Assembly: GCA_014885115.2 (NCBI GenBank)
Contig: WKLE02002192.1
Coordinates: forward strand, 3,788-37,960
Length of the DNA stretch: 34,173 nt
Reading direction: 5' to 3'
Origin: Asterionellopsis glacialis
Lineage: Eukaryota; Bacillariophyta; Plagiogrammaphyceae; Rhaphoneidales; Asterionellopsidaceae
In this document: positions 1-8,175 of the stretch, piece by piece
Layout of the letters: each line of letters starts with the position of its first letter
How positions within the stretch are numbered: position 1 is the first letter of the stretch
Translations under genes and position numbers: made by a program
Notes under the pieces: generated by a model
What the model was told of the DNA's origin: nothing
What the model saw: the letters and a program-made list of their open reading frames with translations, nothing else
Databases searched by the model: none

Positions 1-82
1 CGATTATAATTCTTATTCCCATGTAATGTCCTATTGAGTGCCAACTTAGTGAAGTGACACGTCCCCGTTAATTTCCTGTGGA

Positions 83-1582
83 CTATCCTTTGTAGGTTCC
101 ACGGCCTTGGCGGCCACTCTTCATAAATGCAGATCCATTACGGGCTCCTTTATCACTTTTTTCTTCCTGGTCCTTTTCCTCAGATTCATCCTCACGATCA
201 GAGGACAACTGCTTAGCGGTCCTGCCGCCTCCTTGGTAACCTTGGTAAGAAGTGGTCTTACCATTGGCCTTGTTACGCTCATCATTAATATAGTCCCTGA
301 CCTTGGGCCAGTCGTTATCATCAAACTTCTGTTTCCAGATGTGAGTGACATGAACACCATTGATGGTCTTATCGCGTTGGCCTGGGTTGGAGTTGTTGTA
401 CCCTCCACGACCTCCTCTGCCTCCACGTCCGCGTCCTCTGCCCCTCCCACGACCGTATTGCTTTCCTTGGTTGCGGATTGCTTTAGCAATCCTGGCCTGT
501 TTCATTAGTTGATTCCTAGATTTCGGGGGCTGGACAAGTGAGACTTGAGCGTACAAGTGGCTGATGGCTTGGTCCAATCCATCTGCGACTGTGACAAAGT
601 TCATCTGGCAGCGGTTGACTGCGATTTGGAGCGGCATACTGTCCTTGATCTTCATACCATAGCAAAGACGCATCACACGTGAGTGCACGGGATGGACGAT
701 GCCGTTGTCCTCGAGCGTCTTGTAGGCATTTTTCAATTCAGCGGAGTATTTATCGAAGGTAAGTCCTTGGTATTCGCTCTCCCATTTCACCCCATCGGCG
801 GCGATCTTTCGCTCAGCCATATGCACTTGAATTTGTCCTTGTGCCATTCCTTCATAATGTCCAATAAGGTCAAGCCAGGCATTAACTCCATGTTAAGTGT
901 GCTGGTGGGCTTTCACCCATTGATAAGCTGCTGGCTGGTCCATAGTAACCTTCTCCAGGATGCGGTAAAACCTAGAGTTGTCGATGTCAAACGACGTGCC
1001 TTGGTGGGGGGCATTCCTAATTCTTCATTCTTCCTGAGTTGCATTTGCTGCAAGGGGCGGTGCAGTGGGTCTCCTCATGAGATATGCCATAGAGGTAACC
1101 TCATCACTGCTGAGTTGACTGGCCACATCGCTTTCGAACTTAGTCACCCATGCCTCATAACCATAGCCAGTCTTGATGACCTCATATTCCGGTTCCTTGG
1201 GGGCCTGATCCTTAGCGGTCTCAGCAAGCCTCATCTCACTAAGCACTCCTGGTATGAGGGCTGGTGTCCACTTGGCGGGGTCGTACTGCTCGCCGTACTT
1301 CACCTTTTGATTCACAAGCCAAATTAAAGCACCTAGGCTGGCTTCCACAACTGCTCCGACCCTCCTGAGTCGTCCCTGGGCAGTGTTAGGTAGTTGGCCA
1401 TGGTAACTCTCAATAAGAGTCTTGGGTCCGTCCTTAGGGGTGAAGAAATACAATCCTTCGACCGTAGTAAGTGCTGATGCCTGCACAAATAGTGCTACAT
1501 TCTGCTGGGGCACACCACAAGTGATGATGGCTGCCTCCAGGTTGGCCATATTCGCTGCAGCAGCAGCGGCAGCAGCAGCCAT
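83..1582 (-). pseudogene. Ty1/copia-like retrotransposon gag, broken by two in-frame stops
   Basis: This is one continuous minus-strand reading frame from the ATG at 1582 to the TAG at 83-85. It is interrupted by TGA at 1025-1027 and TAA at 893-895. The 59 codons between the two open parts stay in frame and look coding: they hold AYQWV and, past the TAA, AWLDLIGHYEG, a pattern typical of copia-type Gag proteins. The N-terminus is a poly-Ala run. The C-terminal half carries an Arg/Gly-rich tract near 390-460 (repeated GRGRG), which suggests nucleic-acid binding in place of a recognisable CCHC knuckle. Protease and polymerase domains are not in the window; only 82 nt lie beyond the frame before the left edge. 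A putative LTR sits 54 nt upstream. The stops indicate a decayed copy, though sequencing error or recoding cannot be excluded. Confidence 0.72.
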
Positions 1583-1635
1583 GCTGTCCTATCCTATTTC
1601 CTATTTGTCCTAGTCCTATTCCTTTCCTGCTTGAC

Positions 1636-1946
1636 TGTTGCAAGTCAGGTGCCACTTTTAGAGTATAGCACGTCCTTCGCGCTTCCTTTTTAACTCCTGA
1701 GGGCAATCCTACAGGTTCAGCGGATAGTTTCTCTGTCCTTCAGGGTCCTTATACTATCACTGTGAAGTCTATCTCACGCTGCGTACGCTTTATTAATCCT
1801 TTGGTCCTTTAGGGCTGTCCAGGTCGCTACTGCTGGACTGTGGCTTATTGTTCCTTTATCCTATTGCCCATGTCCGCATCAATGAAGGATTGATCACAGC
1901 GCTGCAAGCAAGAGCACGTAGTCAAAACAACGAAGCTCTTGCAACA
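1636..1946 (-). repeat. Putative 5' LTR of the copia-like element
   Basis: Read on the minus strand, this 311-bp segment begins TGTTGCAAG and ends CTTGCAACA. The 9-bp terminal inverted repeat with TG...CA ends is typical of copia LTRs. It lies directly upstream of the gag frame, with a 54-nt leader rich in TAGGA repeats. It contains TATA-like AT-rich spots (for example GTATAAGG). I could not find a clear tRNA primer-binding site just after the end at 1636. The matching 3' LTR would be outside the window, so the boundaries rest only on the terminal repeats and position. Confidence 0.5.
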
Positions 1947-1958
1947 CAGCTGTTGCAA
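1939..1958. repeat. Short inverted repeat at the LTR edge
   Basis: TTGCAACA, CAGC, TGTTGCAA. The left arm is the outer edge of the putative LTR. The right arm is an outward-facing copy of the same LTR-end sequence 4 bp away. It may be a second LTR end or a chance palindrome in the target site. Confidence 0.6.
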
Positions 1959-2040
1959 ACATCAACCTTCTAACCTACGCGATCGGGGCTGCGAGAGCCG
2001 GTCGTCCTGCTCTAGGACAATCTTGACTCTAACACTCCTT

Positions 2041-2105
2041 TTTATTTCTTGGAGACGCATAGAAGCTGACGAAGTCAGCTTCTCTGCTGGTCTCCAAGAA
2101 ATAAA
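2041..2105. repeat. 65-bp long hairpin (two-stem inverted repeat)
   Basis: The outer arms, 2041-2056 (TTTATTTCTTGGAGAC) and 2090-2105, are perfect reverse complements (16 bp). The inner arms, 2061-2070 (AGAAGCTGAC) and 2074-2083, are also perfect (10 bp) around a GAA loop. A 4/6-nt internal loop (GCAT, CTGCTG) separates the stems. It lies about 95 bp outside the putative LTR and 380 bp beyond the 3' end of the GT47 gene. It could be a small MITE-like relic, part of an older LTR, or a transcribed structured RNA. Confidence 0.85.
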
Positions 2106-2486
2106 CGTGTCCTTTCAGACACAATCGCAAACTCAACCAATTGAAGAAACAAACAATTCTAGAAATGTAAATACAAATCTGTGAATAGGGAATGTTCACT
2201 TGACAATATATTGGGCTTGTCACAAATGCTTCTGTGAACTGTGGAATCGTGGAAATCGCTTTGCAACCTCTGACGATGGTGGCCTTTGAGACTGCTGAAA
2301 TCACAACTCCTTGATTAGGCTCTGCAAGCAACGTGTATCGAACTACTGGATAAGTTATTAATTAGTAGACGTGAGATATACTCCTTCCTACTTCTATACA
2401 TTACTCCATCCCCTTACTTTAACAAAGCCTTCCAATACACAGACTGGCACTCCATTTGGTTTCTTACTTCACTTTGTTGTTCTTGG
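2106..2486. other. Intergenic spacer downstream of the GT47 gene
   Basis: No gene, RNA or repeat could be supported between the hairpin and the stop codon of the minus-strand glycosyltransferase. It would contain that gene's 3' UTR. Confidence 0.5.
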
Positions 2487-4661
2487 CTATGCCCTGAGAA
2501 CCCAACGTTCCCATCCAAAACCCAAGCCATACACCATTTCATGAGTCTCAGAAAGCATTGCCCGCACTTGACACAGTTCCCATGCACGAGCTCCAACCCC
2601 ATCATCGCCATAAGCATGCCACCCTATCAGAAGGATGGGGACACGCTCAATAAAGCCATGTTTTTTTGCTTGTAGCAATAGGTTATATTCACACCCTTCA
2701 CAATTAATATCCAGCAAGGTAGGGATGACAGTATCTGCTGTGCGATTATATAACTGCCCGATCTCGGACAATGCAAAATCGAACAATTTAATTTGTCCTG
2801 TAACTGTTGCATTTTCGTTCTTTCCGCCTTTTGAGTCGCCAACAAAGGTTGAAACTCCATTGAGTGCCTCAACATCTACTTTAATTTCCATCTCATTTTC
2901 CGCCAACCCATACGGGTGGACATGCATTCGTGGCTCACCTTTCCAACGGTCCTTCAACTCTTCCGCGAATTGTGGAATAACTTCATACGCATGGTACTGA
3001 CAATTTGGGTACTTTTGGATGTGCTCCTGTGAGCTTTTTGCTTCCCGATGCGCTCCAATATCTAGAACAATACACGGTGACTCCTCTGTCCCATGTTGTA
3101 GTTGCGGCATAGGTTGTGCACGGGCCATCTGAATGGACTTGTTCCATCGCTTGTAATCGCCTGTGTCACCATGATGGGCAAACAGGGCCCCTAGAAAGGG
3201 CACTTCCCGACCTTTGCCGTTCAAAGCTGTCCGAGGAGAACCATCAGAGTAAATTGGCGATTGTGAAATGATTGGTAATTCTTTATTGAGCAAAATTTGT
3301 TTCAAGCACGACAACATCTTGGCGTCCGTTGAAGGCATCATGAGAGAAGTGGCCTGGTTGTTTCTAATTTTGCACAAACTGCTGCTGATGGGCCCGGTTT
3401 CCAATCCCTTCTCCTTCATTGTTTCAACAACTTCTCTGGCAAATGCAGGAACGAACAATGAATCGGGCTGATCGGCACTCTCAATGCGTTGCATCAAGCG
3501 CAAACCCTCCAACTTTTCCTCCATTTTGGCTTTAGACAACATGATTGCTTTGTCTAAGGACCCAATCGGGTCCTCAAGAAAGTCTTCCTCTTGGACCATC
3601 ACTGCAAAATCATTGTATTGCAATGTTTTTGGATAGAGAGACTGGAAGACTGGCAAAACATCTGAAACAATCAATGGCATACAACCTGCACGGATTGCCC
3701 GGTTCAAAGATCTGCTCCCTGGCTGGTCTCCACGGATGATAAGACAAAATTTTGAATCTATAAAATGCTCAAGCCATTTATCAGGCAGTATGTCAAAACC
3801 TATTGAGAAAGGCTGATGCTCAAACATGTCAAGCTGTGTTGAGTTTTTGAAGAAGATCTGGCGATGTGTTGAATTGCACAGAGATGGTTCACGTCGTGTG
3901 TGGTAAAAATACCAAAACGTTTTCTTGTTCCAGCTTACTGATGTTATGGTGCCGTATGAATTGCTGGGTTTGGATCCTTCCCCTCCATAACCAAGAGAAA
4001 AGACATGACTGAAGTATCTGTGCATGTTGCTTTTCATAGCATGGCTGCAGGAACCAGCATTTGGCCACTCTCCCACGGCATCGAAATCTGAATCTCTCAC
4101 TATCATTGTCGAATTAAATTTTTTCATTTTTTCATTGGACATGCCCCACCAGTCCCAACCAAAAACGCTTTCTGTTGTGGCAAATGCTGCAACATGTCTC
4201 TCTGGATGTTCTTGAAAAAGGGCACTGTCAAAAAGCGTTTGAAACGCTTCTCTAAGGAGTTGGCTTTGTCCCCAGAACAGTACTGCACCCACAGGGATTG
4301 GAACAACAAAGAAGTCCGCCTCGCATGGATCTCGCGTTCTCTGTGGATGCCTCTCTAGCGCCTCAATCCAACGGATCTCTCCCCTGGAATAACTAAAAAA
4401 GCGCTTTCCCCATTTCGCTCGCCAGGTCTTTCGAGCATCATCTTGAGTGGCCTTTTCACGATAGTCGGACAAAACAAGTTTGTCGTCATCATAAACATAG
4501 TATCGAATGGTCGAAGATTCAAGTAGTCCAGTCATTTGTTTGGCTTTTGATACGGACGGATTAGTTGAACTAGAAGCCTCTGAAAGATAGAGATTCAGAA
4601 AAGACCAGGATTGTTTGGATGCGATGATATTATGGAAGACGACAACGAAGACGAGAGCCAC
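2487..4661 (-). CDS. Exostosin-like GT47 glycosyltransferase fused to FkbM-type methyltransferase
   Basis: A 724-residue frame with two enzyme modules. Residues about 50-420 resemble exostosin (GT47) domains: after an inverting-GT-like N-lobe, the block at 305-335 (FCLIIRGDQPGSRSLNRAI, then AGCMPLIVSD) is the family's donor-site signature. Residues 528-724 are an FkbM/Methyltransf_21 domain: VLDIGAH is the SAM-binding motif, and LLDINCEGCEY corresponds to the family's IDIEGxE. The protein probably acts in the Golgi as a type II membrane protein, transferring a sugar and perhaps O-methylating a glycan. The frame has no ATG before residue 43. The nominal start at 4661 is GTG, yet the upstream in-frame codons to about 4690 encode a basic segment (RARSPRR) running into the hydrophobic IAAVALVFVVVF anchor, so the true N-terminus lies further upstream, through an unseen intron or across the GA repeat at 4696-4714. 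Substrates are unknown. Confidence 0.8.
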   Translation of the reverse strand: MALVFVVVFHNIIASKQSWSFLNLYLSEASSSTNPSVSKAKQMTGLLESSTIRYYVYDDDKLVLSDYREKATQDDARKTWRAKWGKRFFSYSRGEIRWIEALERHPQRTRDPCEADFFVVPIPVGAVLFWGQSQLLREAFQTLFDSALFQEHPERHVAAFATTESVFGWDWWGMSNEKMKKFNSTMIVRDSDFDAVGEWPNAGSCSHAMKSNMHRYFSHVFSLGYGGEGSKPSNSYGTITSVSWNKKTFWYFYHTRREPSLCNSTHRQIFFKNSTQLDMFEHQPFSIGFDILPDKWLEHFIDSKFCLIIRGDQPGSRSLNRAIRAGCMPLIVSDVLPVFQSLYPKTLQYNDFAVMVQEEDFLEDPIGSLDKAIMLSKAKMEEKLEGLRLMQRIESADQPDSLFVPAFAREVVETMKEKGLETGPISSSLCKIRNNQATSLMMPSTDAKMLSCLKQILLNKELPIISQSPIYSDGSPRTALNGKGREVPFLGALFAHHGDTGDYKRWNKSIQMARAQPMPQLQHGTEESPCIVLDIGAHREAKSSQEHIQKYPNCQYHAYEVIPQFAEELKDRWKGEPRMHVHPYGLAENEMEIKVDVEALNGVSTFVGDSKGGKNENATVTGQIKLFDFALSEIGQLYNRTADTVIPTLLDINCEGCEYNLLLQAKKHGFIERVPILLIGWHAYGDDGVGARAWELCQVRAMLSETHEMVYGLGFGWERWVLRA

Positions 4662-4695
4662 TGCCGCAATTCTGCGTGGTGAACGAGCTCTCTCG

Positions 4696-4714
4696 CTCTC
4701 TCTCTCTCTCTCTC
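4696..4714. repeat. CT/GA dinucleotide microsatellite
   Basis: A 19-nt pure CT tract on the plus strand, with a further interrupted CT run to 4688. It lies between the nearest upstream minus-strand ATG (4744, context ACAACAATG) and the membrane anchor of the GT47 gene, and would be coding if that ATG is used. Confidence 0.9.
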
Positions 4715-4744
4715 GTGTAGCGTGCCTTGTCTAGTCAATCTCAT

Positions 4745-5443
4745 TGTTGTCGTCTAATGGTAAATGGTAGTAGATAAAATAATGTTGCAGTCCTGTTACA
4801 ATCGCAGCATAGGTAAGCCTCCGATTTCGATTCCCACACCATGGTGAGTTTTGTCAGAATCGAGTCTGTGCGATGTGTTAATTAATTAATTAAAACCTAT
4901 CGTTTACCTGTGGTGGAGCTCATTACCCCGGGTACAACCCCGATTTTTACCTTTCGATTCAAATTTTTCATACTTTTATTAAAAGATGAACATTATTTTT
5001 TTATCGTCATTTTTCTAGAGTACTCTTTATGCGATAGTGACTCAAAATCTCTAATGTCCAGATCTGTGGAAATTGAGGCTGGCGACCGGCGAAGACAAGC
5101 CGAACGATTTCTGCTTACGTCATTGATGATGCTAATATGACGTCAATTGACGTGTTGGAGTGGGCAGTGCGGTGGCAGTGGTGTGAAAAGCGCCCACCGT
5201 TCCACGTTAAAAACGTGTGATAGCATCCATACTGAAATGACAAAATTCAAATGCACATTTCCAAGCTTGGACCACTCTCTACTAGTCATTTGCCAAGAGA
5301 CCGGAAGAGGTAAATTTTTCACTTTCTCAACATACTCGCCTGGACAAGCACAACAAAGAGCCGAAGCAGATAACCTTACAGCACTTTAACACAAACACGA
5401 ACTGAATCACCCAAGTATTTTTCTTCTAATTCCTTTGCGCTCC
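4745..5443. other. Divergent promoter region between GT47-FkbM and GT64 genes
   Basis: About 700 bp with no supportable gene; the short open frames here lack coding character. It holds a (TTAA)n run near 4877-4892 and the CRE-like cluster at 5114-5153. It probably contains both promoters and 5' UTRs. Confidence 0.6.
5114..5154. promoter_or_regulatory. Cluster of three CRE-like (TGACGT) sites
   Basis: TTACGTCA at 5114-5121, the full palindrome TGACGTCA at 5138-5145 and TGACGTG at 5148-5154 lie within 41 bp, about 290 bp upstream of the GT64 start. TGACGT/ACGTCA are the core CO2/cAMP-responsive elements known from diatom carbonic-anhydrase promoters and are bound by bZIP factors. Function here is inferred from motif and position only. 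Confidence 0.45.
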
Positions 5444-6706
5444 ATGCCACCAAGTTTTTCAAGTTACAACGATTTTGAAATTAAAATGGATTCAGCAATG
5501 CATCGAATGCGCCGGCGGCAACGACACGAAGTCAATGGTCACGATAGCCACAAATACTCTATTGACTCTACTTTAGAAGGGGGAAAAACTTCTAAACAAG
5601 GTGTAAACAGTGGAATAATCGGGATGATGAAACGCCGGTGGAGTTTAATGAACAAATCCCAACGCTTAGCTACTACTATTTCGTTGCTTTTCTTGACCAG
5701 TTTTGTCAGCATTGGGGTTTTAGATTTTTTACAACAATCGGAGGGGATCGATACTAGCAAACGAGTGTCAAAAAAGAGGACAGAACAATCTTATTCCATA
5801 GTTTTGAATACTTATAAAAGACCAGAATTGTTACGAAAGGCAGTTCGTCATTACGCAGACAGTTGCGGAAAAAAATACGGAGTAAAGGAGGTGTTCATCA
5901 TGTGGGGAGATTTGGATACCGAGCCTCCGGAAGTGGGATCATTCTTTGAATCTAACACCAGAGGTGGAGATATGGCTAAAACTCAGAATCAAAACCGAGC
6001 TAAAATGACCATGGTCAGACTAGAGAAAGACTCACTCAACAGCCGATTTACGCCAGTCAATGATGTTGACGGAGATGTGGTTTTCACGGTAGACGATGAC
6101 GTTCGTGTTGATTGCCCCTCACTTTTGAAAGGGTTCTACGCCTGGAAAGCATCCCCAGACTCCTTGGTTGGGTACTATCCGAGATTATTAGGTCCACCGA
6201 GAGTGAAACGCCAGGACAATAGTTTGGTTTATTACAGTTGGCCGACTGTTCTTCTTAGACAACAAATGAATCTTGTTCTTACAAAAGCATCCTTCATGCA
6301 CGAGAAGTATTTGCGTCTTTATCTCAGCTCTGTTCATCCCCAAGAAATTCGTGATTATGTAGATAAGAACAAGAATTGTGAAGATATCGCGATGGCAATG
6401 CTGATAGCAAATCAGACTAAGGATGAACTTGGGACCCCTGCCTTCCCTATTTACGTCGAAGGTGCTGTGAGTGATGATGGACTTTTCAACGGCATTAGTC
6501 GCATGAAAGCTGGATACATGTCTTCAAGATCTGACTGTGCCACTGATTTGACACGAATTTATTTAAAGCACGGGTGGGGGTCACCGCTATCTCATGTAGC
6601 ACCACTGAGGGAAAGCTCCTGGATAAAACACTACCCTGGATATTGGTGGCAAGCTAAACCTAGCAACATATTTGAATGGTTTGCAGTACAGAATGTTTTA
6701 ACTTAA
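5444..6706 (+). CDS. GT64 (exostosin C-terminal-type) glycosyltransferase
   Basis: A 420-residue single-exon gene. I take the ATG at 5444 as the start because the frame's upstream start at 5435 is TTG. The order is a basic cytosolic N-terminus, one membrane anchor near residues 76-95 (LATTISLLFLTSFVSIGVL), then a GT64 domain from about 115. The domain shows SIVLNTYKRPELL, SRFTPVNDVDGDVVFTVDDDV with the metal-binding DDD triad at about 216-219, and NCEDIAMAMLIANQT, the family's ED-containing acceptor-site motif. Relatives include EXTL2 and the C-terminal half of EXT1/EXT2, which add GlcNAc/GalNAc to glycan chains in the ER/Golgi. It is divergent from the GT47-FkbM gene, so the two exostosin catalytic types are neighbours. 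The diatom acceptor is unknown. Confidence 0.85.
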   Translation: MPPSFSSYNDFEIKMDSAMHRMRRRQRHEVNGHDSHKYSIDSTLEGGKTSKQGVNSGIIGMMKRRWSLMNKSQRLATTISLLFLTSFVSIGVLDFLQQSEGIDTSKRVSKKRTEQSYSIVLNTYKRPELLRKAVRHYADSCGKKYGVKEVFIMWGDLDTEPPEVGSFFESNTRGGDMAKTQNQNRAKMTMVRLEKDSLNSRFTPVNDVDGDVVFTVDDDVRVDCPSLLKGFYAWKASPDSLVGYYPRLLGPPRVKRQDNSLVYYSWPTVLLRQQMNLVLTKASFMHEKYLRLYLSSVHPQEIRDYVDKNKNCEDIAMAMLIANQTKDELGTPAFPIYVEGAVSDDGLFNGISRMKAGYMSSRSDCATDLTRIYLKHGWGSPLSHVAPLRESSWIKHYPGYWWQAKPSNIFEWFAVQNVLT

Positions 6707-7087
6707 CCAGTGATACTATTCACTCTGCTAAATTAAGAACCTTTTATCTGCTGAAGGATTTTAGGTGATCTGAAAACTAGATATACCAAATAAATCGGAT
6801 CATAACTTGTGAAAGATCACAAAAATTGAGAAAGAACAATGCCAGGATAATTGTCTGAAAAACTTAGTTGCATAAGCAGTACAAATGTGGCAAACTCATG
6901 GTGTCGGAGGGTACACTACACACCCAAAAAAATATGACAAGCAATCGCCTTATGAAAGCTTTCCTTATCGTGTTTTCCTATGAACAGTTACATAATACTT
7001 GCCTCAGCAAGTCCTTGAAGTCTCTTCGAGGATTCGAATGCCTGGTAAAGGTAAATAATATTTTGAAAAGATAATCTCTCTCTAATT
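6707..7087. other. Intergenic region between convergent GT64 and zinc-knuckle genes
   Basis: About 380 bp of AT-rich sequence that would hold the two 3' UTRs. I see no gene or repeat in it; the one short open frame has no family resemblance. Confidence 0.5.
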
Positions 7088-7693
7088 TTAAATCAATGTT
7101 GGACATTGGTTTCGTCTGTGACCCTCTACAGCGCAAACGGAACAGATAGCCACTGACGAAGATGACTTTGACCGTGGTTCCAAAAGGTTTAAAGTATACG
7201 CAGAAATCACCCTTTCTTCGAAGCAGGTCCCACTCAAAGGCCCATACTTGCGGCTCTGTTCTAAATCTTTGGGTATAATGAAGTGTTTATCAACGAGATC
7301 GAATGTTTTCTTTGTCGCATCGCTGATATCTCCTTCTCCTTTTCGCAAGTAGGTAACATTCTTGTGAATGTATTTTGGTACGTATTCCTTCTCTTCGTCA
7401 GTTTTAATGCGCTTTACGCTTGGTTCGTCTTTGATAAGTTGTTTGCTTGATTTTCTTTTTTCTGGAGTTCGAAGAATTTGGTCTTGTTTTTTAGGCGAAC
7501 CGGACAAGGAGGACTTTGATATGTTCTTTCGTTGTGAAAGGGTTTCGTCCACATTTTCAGTTGCACCAGTATCTGATTTACTTTTCTTTTCTTCGAAAAA
7601 TAATCGTCGCCTTGCCCTTGATAACGCTGATTTAGATTCGTCGCTTGATTTCTTTGCTTTCGGCATGGTGCTCTCAATTCCTCTTCGTTTCAT
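7088..7693 (-). CDS. Hypothetical basic nuclear-type protein with C-terminal CCHC zinc knuckle
   Basis: A 201-residue single-exon frame. The N-terminal half is low-complexity and rich in Lys, Ser, Arg and Glu, with several nuclear-localisation-like clusters (KRKSSKQ, VKRIK). The middle (about 110-175) has a more ordered stretch with no family I recognise. The C-terminus ends in CSVCAVEGHRRNQC, a perfect CX2CX4HX4C zinc knuckle of the kind that binds single-stranded RNA or DNA. The second Met (residue 10, MPKAKK) is an equally good start. A nuclear RNA-binding role is an inference from composition. It is divergent from the PIG-P gene. Confidence 0.65.
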   Translation of the reverse strand: MKRRGIESTMPKAKKSSDESKSALSRARRRLFFEEKKSKSDTGATENVDETLSQRKNISKSSLSGSPKKQDQILRTPEKRKSSKQLIKDEPSVKRIKTDEEKEYVPKYIHKNVTYLRKGEGDISDATKKTFDLVDKHFIIPKDLEQSRKYGPLSGTCFEERVISAYTLNLLEPRSKSSSSVAICSVCAVEGHRRNQCPTLI

Positions 7694-8175
7694 AAACTTG
7701 TCAATCTATTTTCTGAGGTGTGTTTTTGTCGAAAGAGAAAAACAAGGAAGAAACAATACTGGTACGCACCCCGGGGTATCTTGTGAGCGAGATAGGAGAT
7801 CATTCGTGTGATCATGTAGGCTACTGTACGTAAAAGTAGTACTTGGGTTCAATATACACGTGATTCCATCGTACATAATTAATTTAACATGGTGTATTTT
7901 TTTGGCGATGGAGTCGCCAACAAAAACATGTGCAGTGCCTACCGGCGGTACGAGTACTTGTACCCCGAAATGAAAATAGGATTAACCCCTAAAAGCCCTC
8001 TTTTGCTATCGTGCCTCCCTCCAAGCATGCAAGCGCTCCAATATTTGCTGAATTGAGAGAGTCGATCTTTCCTTTCGACGGCGATGGTATACTGTTGTAG
8101 ACAGGCAACCTAAATTTATCATCGCATTGCAGGTTCGACGGTGGGCATGGATCGGCAAGGTTTCATTAACAAGAA
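7694..8175. other. Divergent promoter region with a GTAC-rich stretch
   Basis: About 480 bp between the zinc-knuckle gene and PIG-P. Seven GTAC tetramers occur between 7762 and 7965. The minus-strand open frame at 8006-8209 overlaps the first PIG-P exon and looks spurious. Confidence 0.5.

Noticed and set aside
107..1327. Plus-strand open frames opposite the gag region
   Set aside because: They are antisense to a frame with clear Gag-like motifs and have no recognisable content.
4750..4860. tRNA-like text with a TTCGATTCC-type motif
   Set aside because: No T-arm, anticodon arm or acceptor stem of matching sequence could be folded, so a tRNA gene is not supported.
4910..5389. Two short plus-strand open frames in the GT47/GT64 spacer
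   Set aside because: No family motif, low-complexity translation, and position in a divergent promoter.
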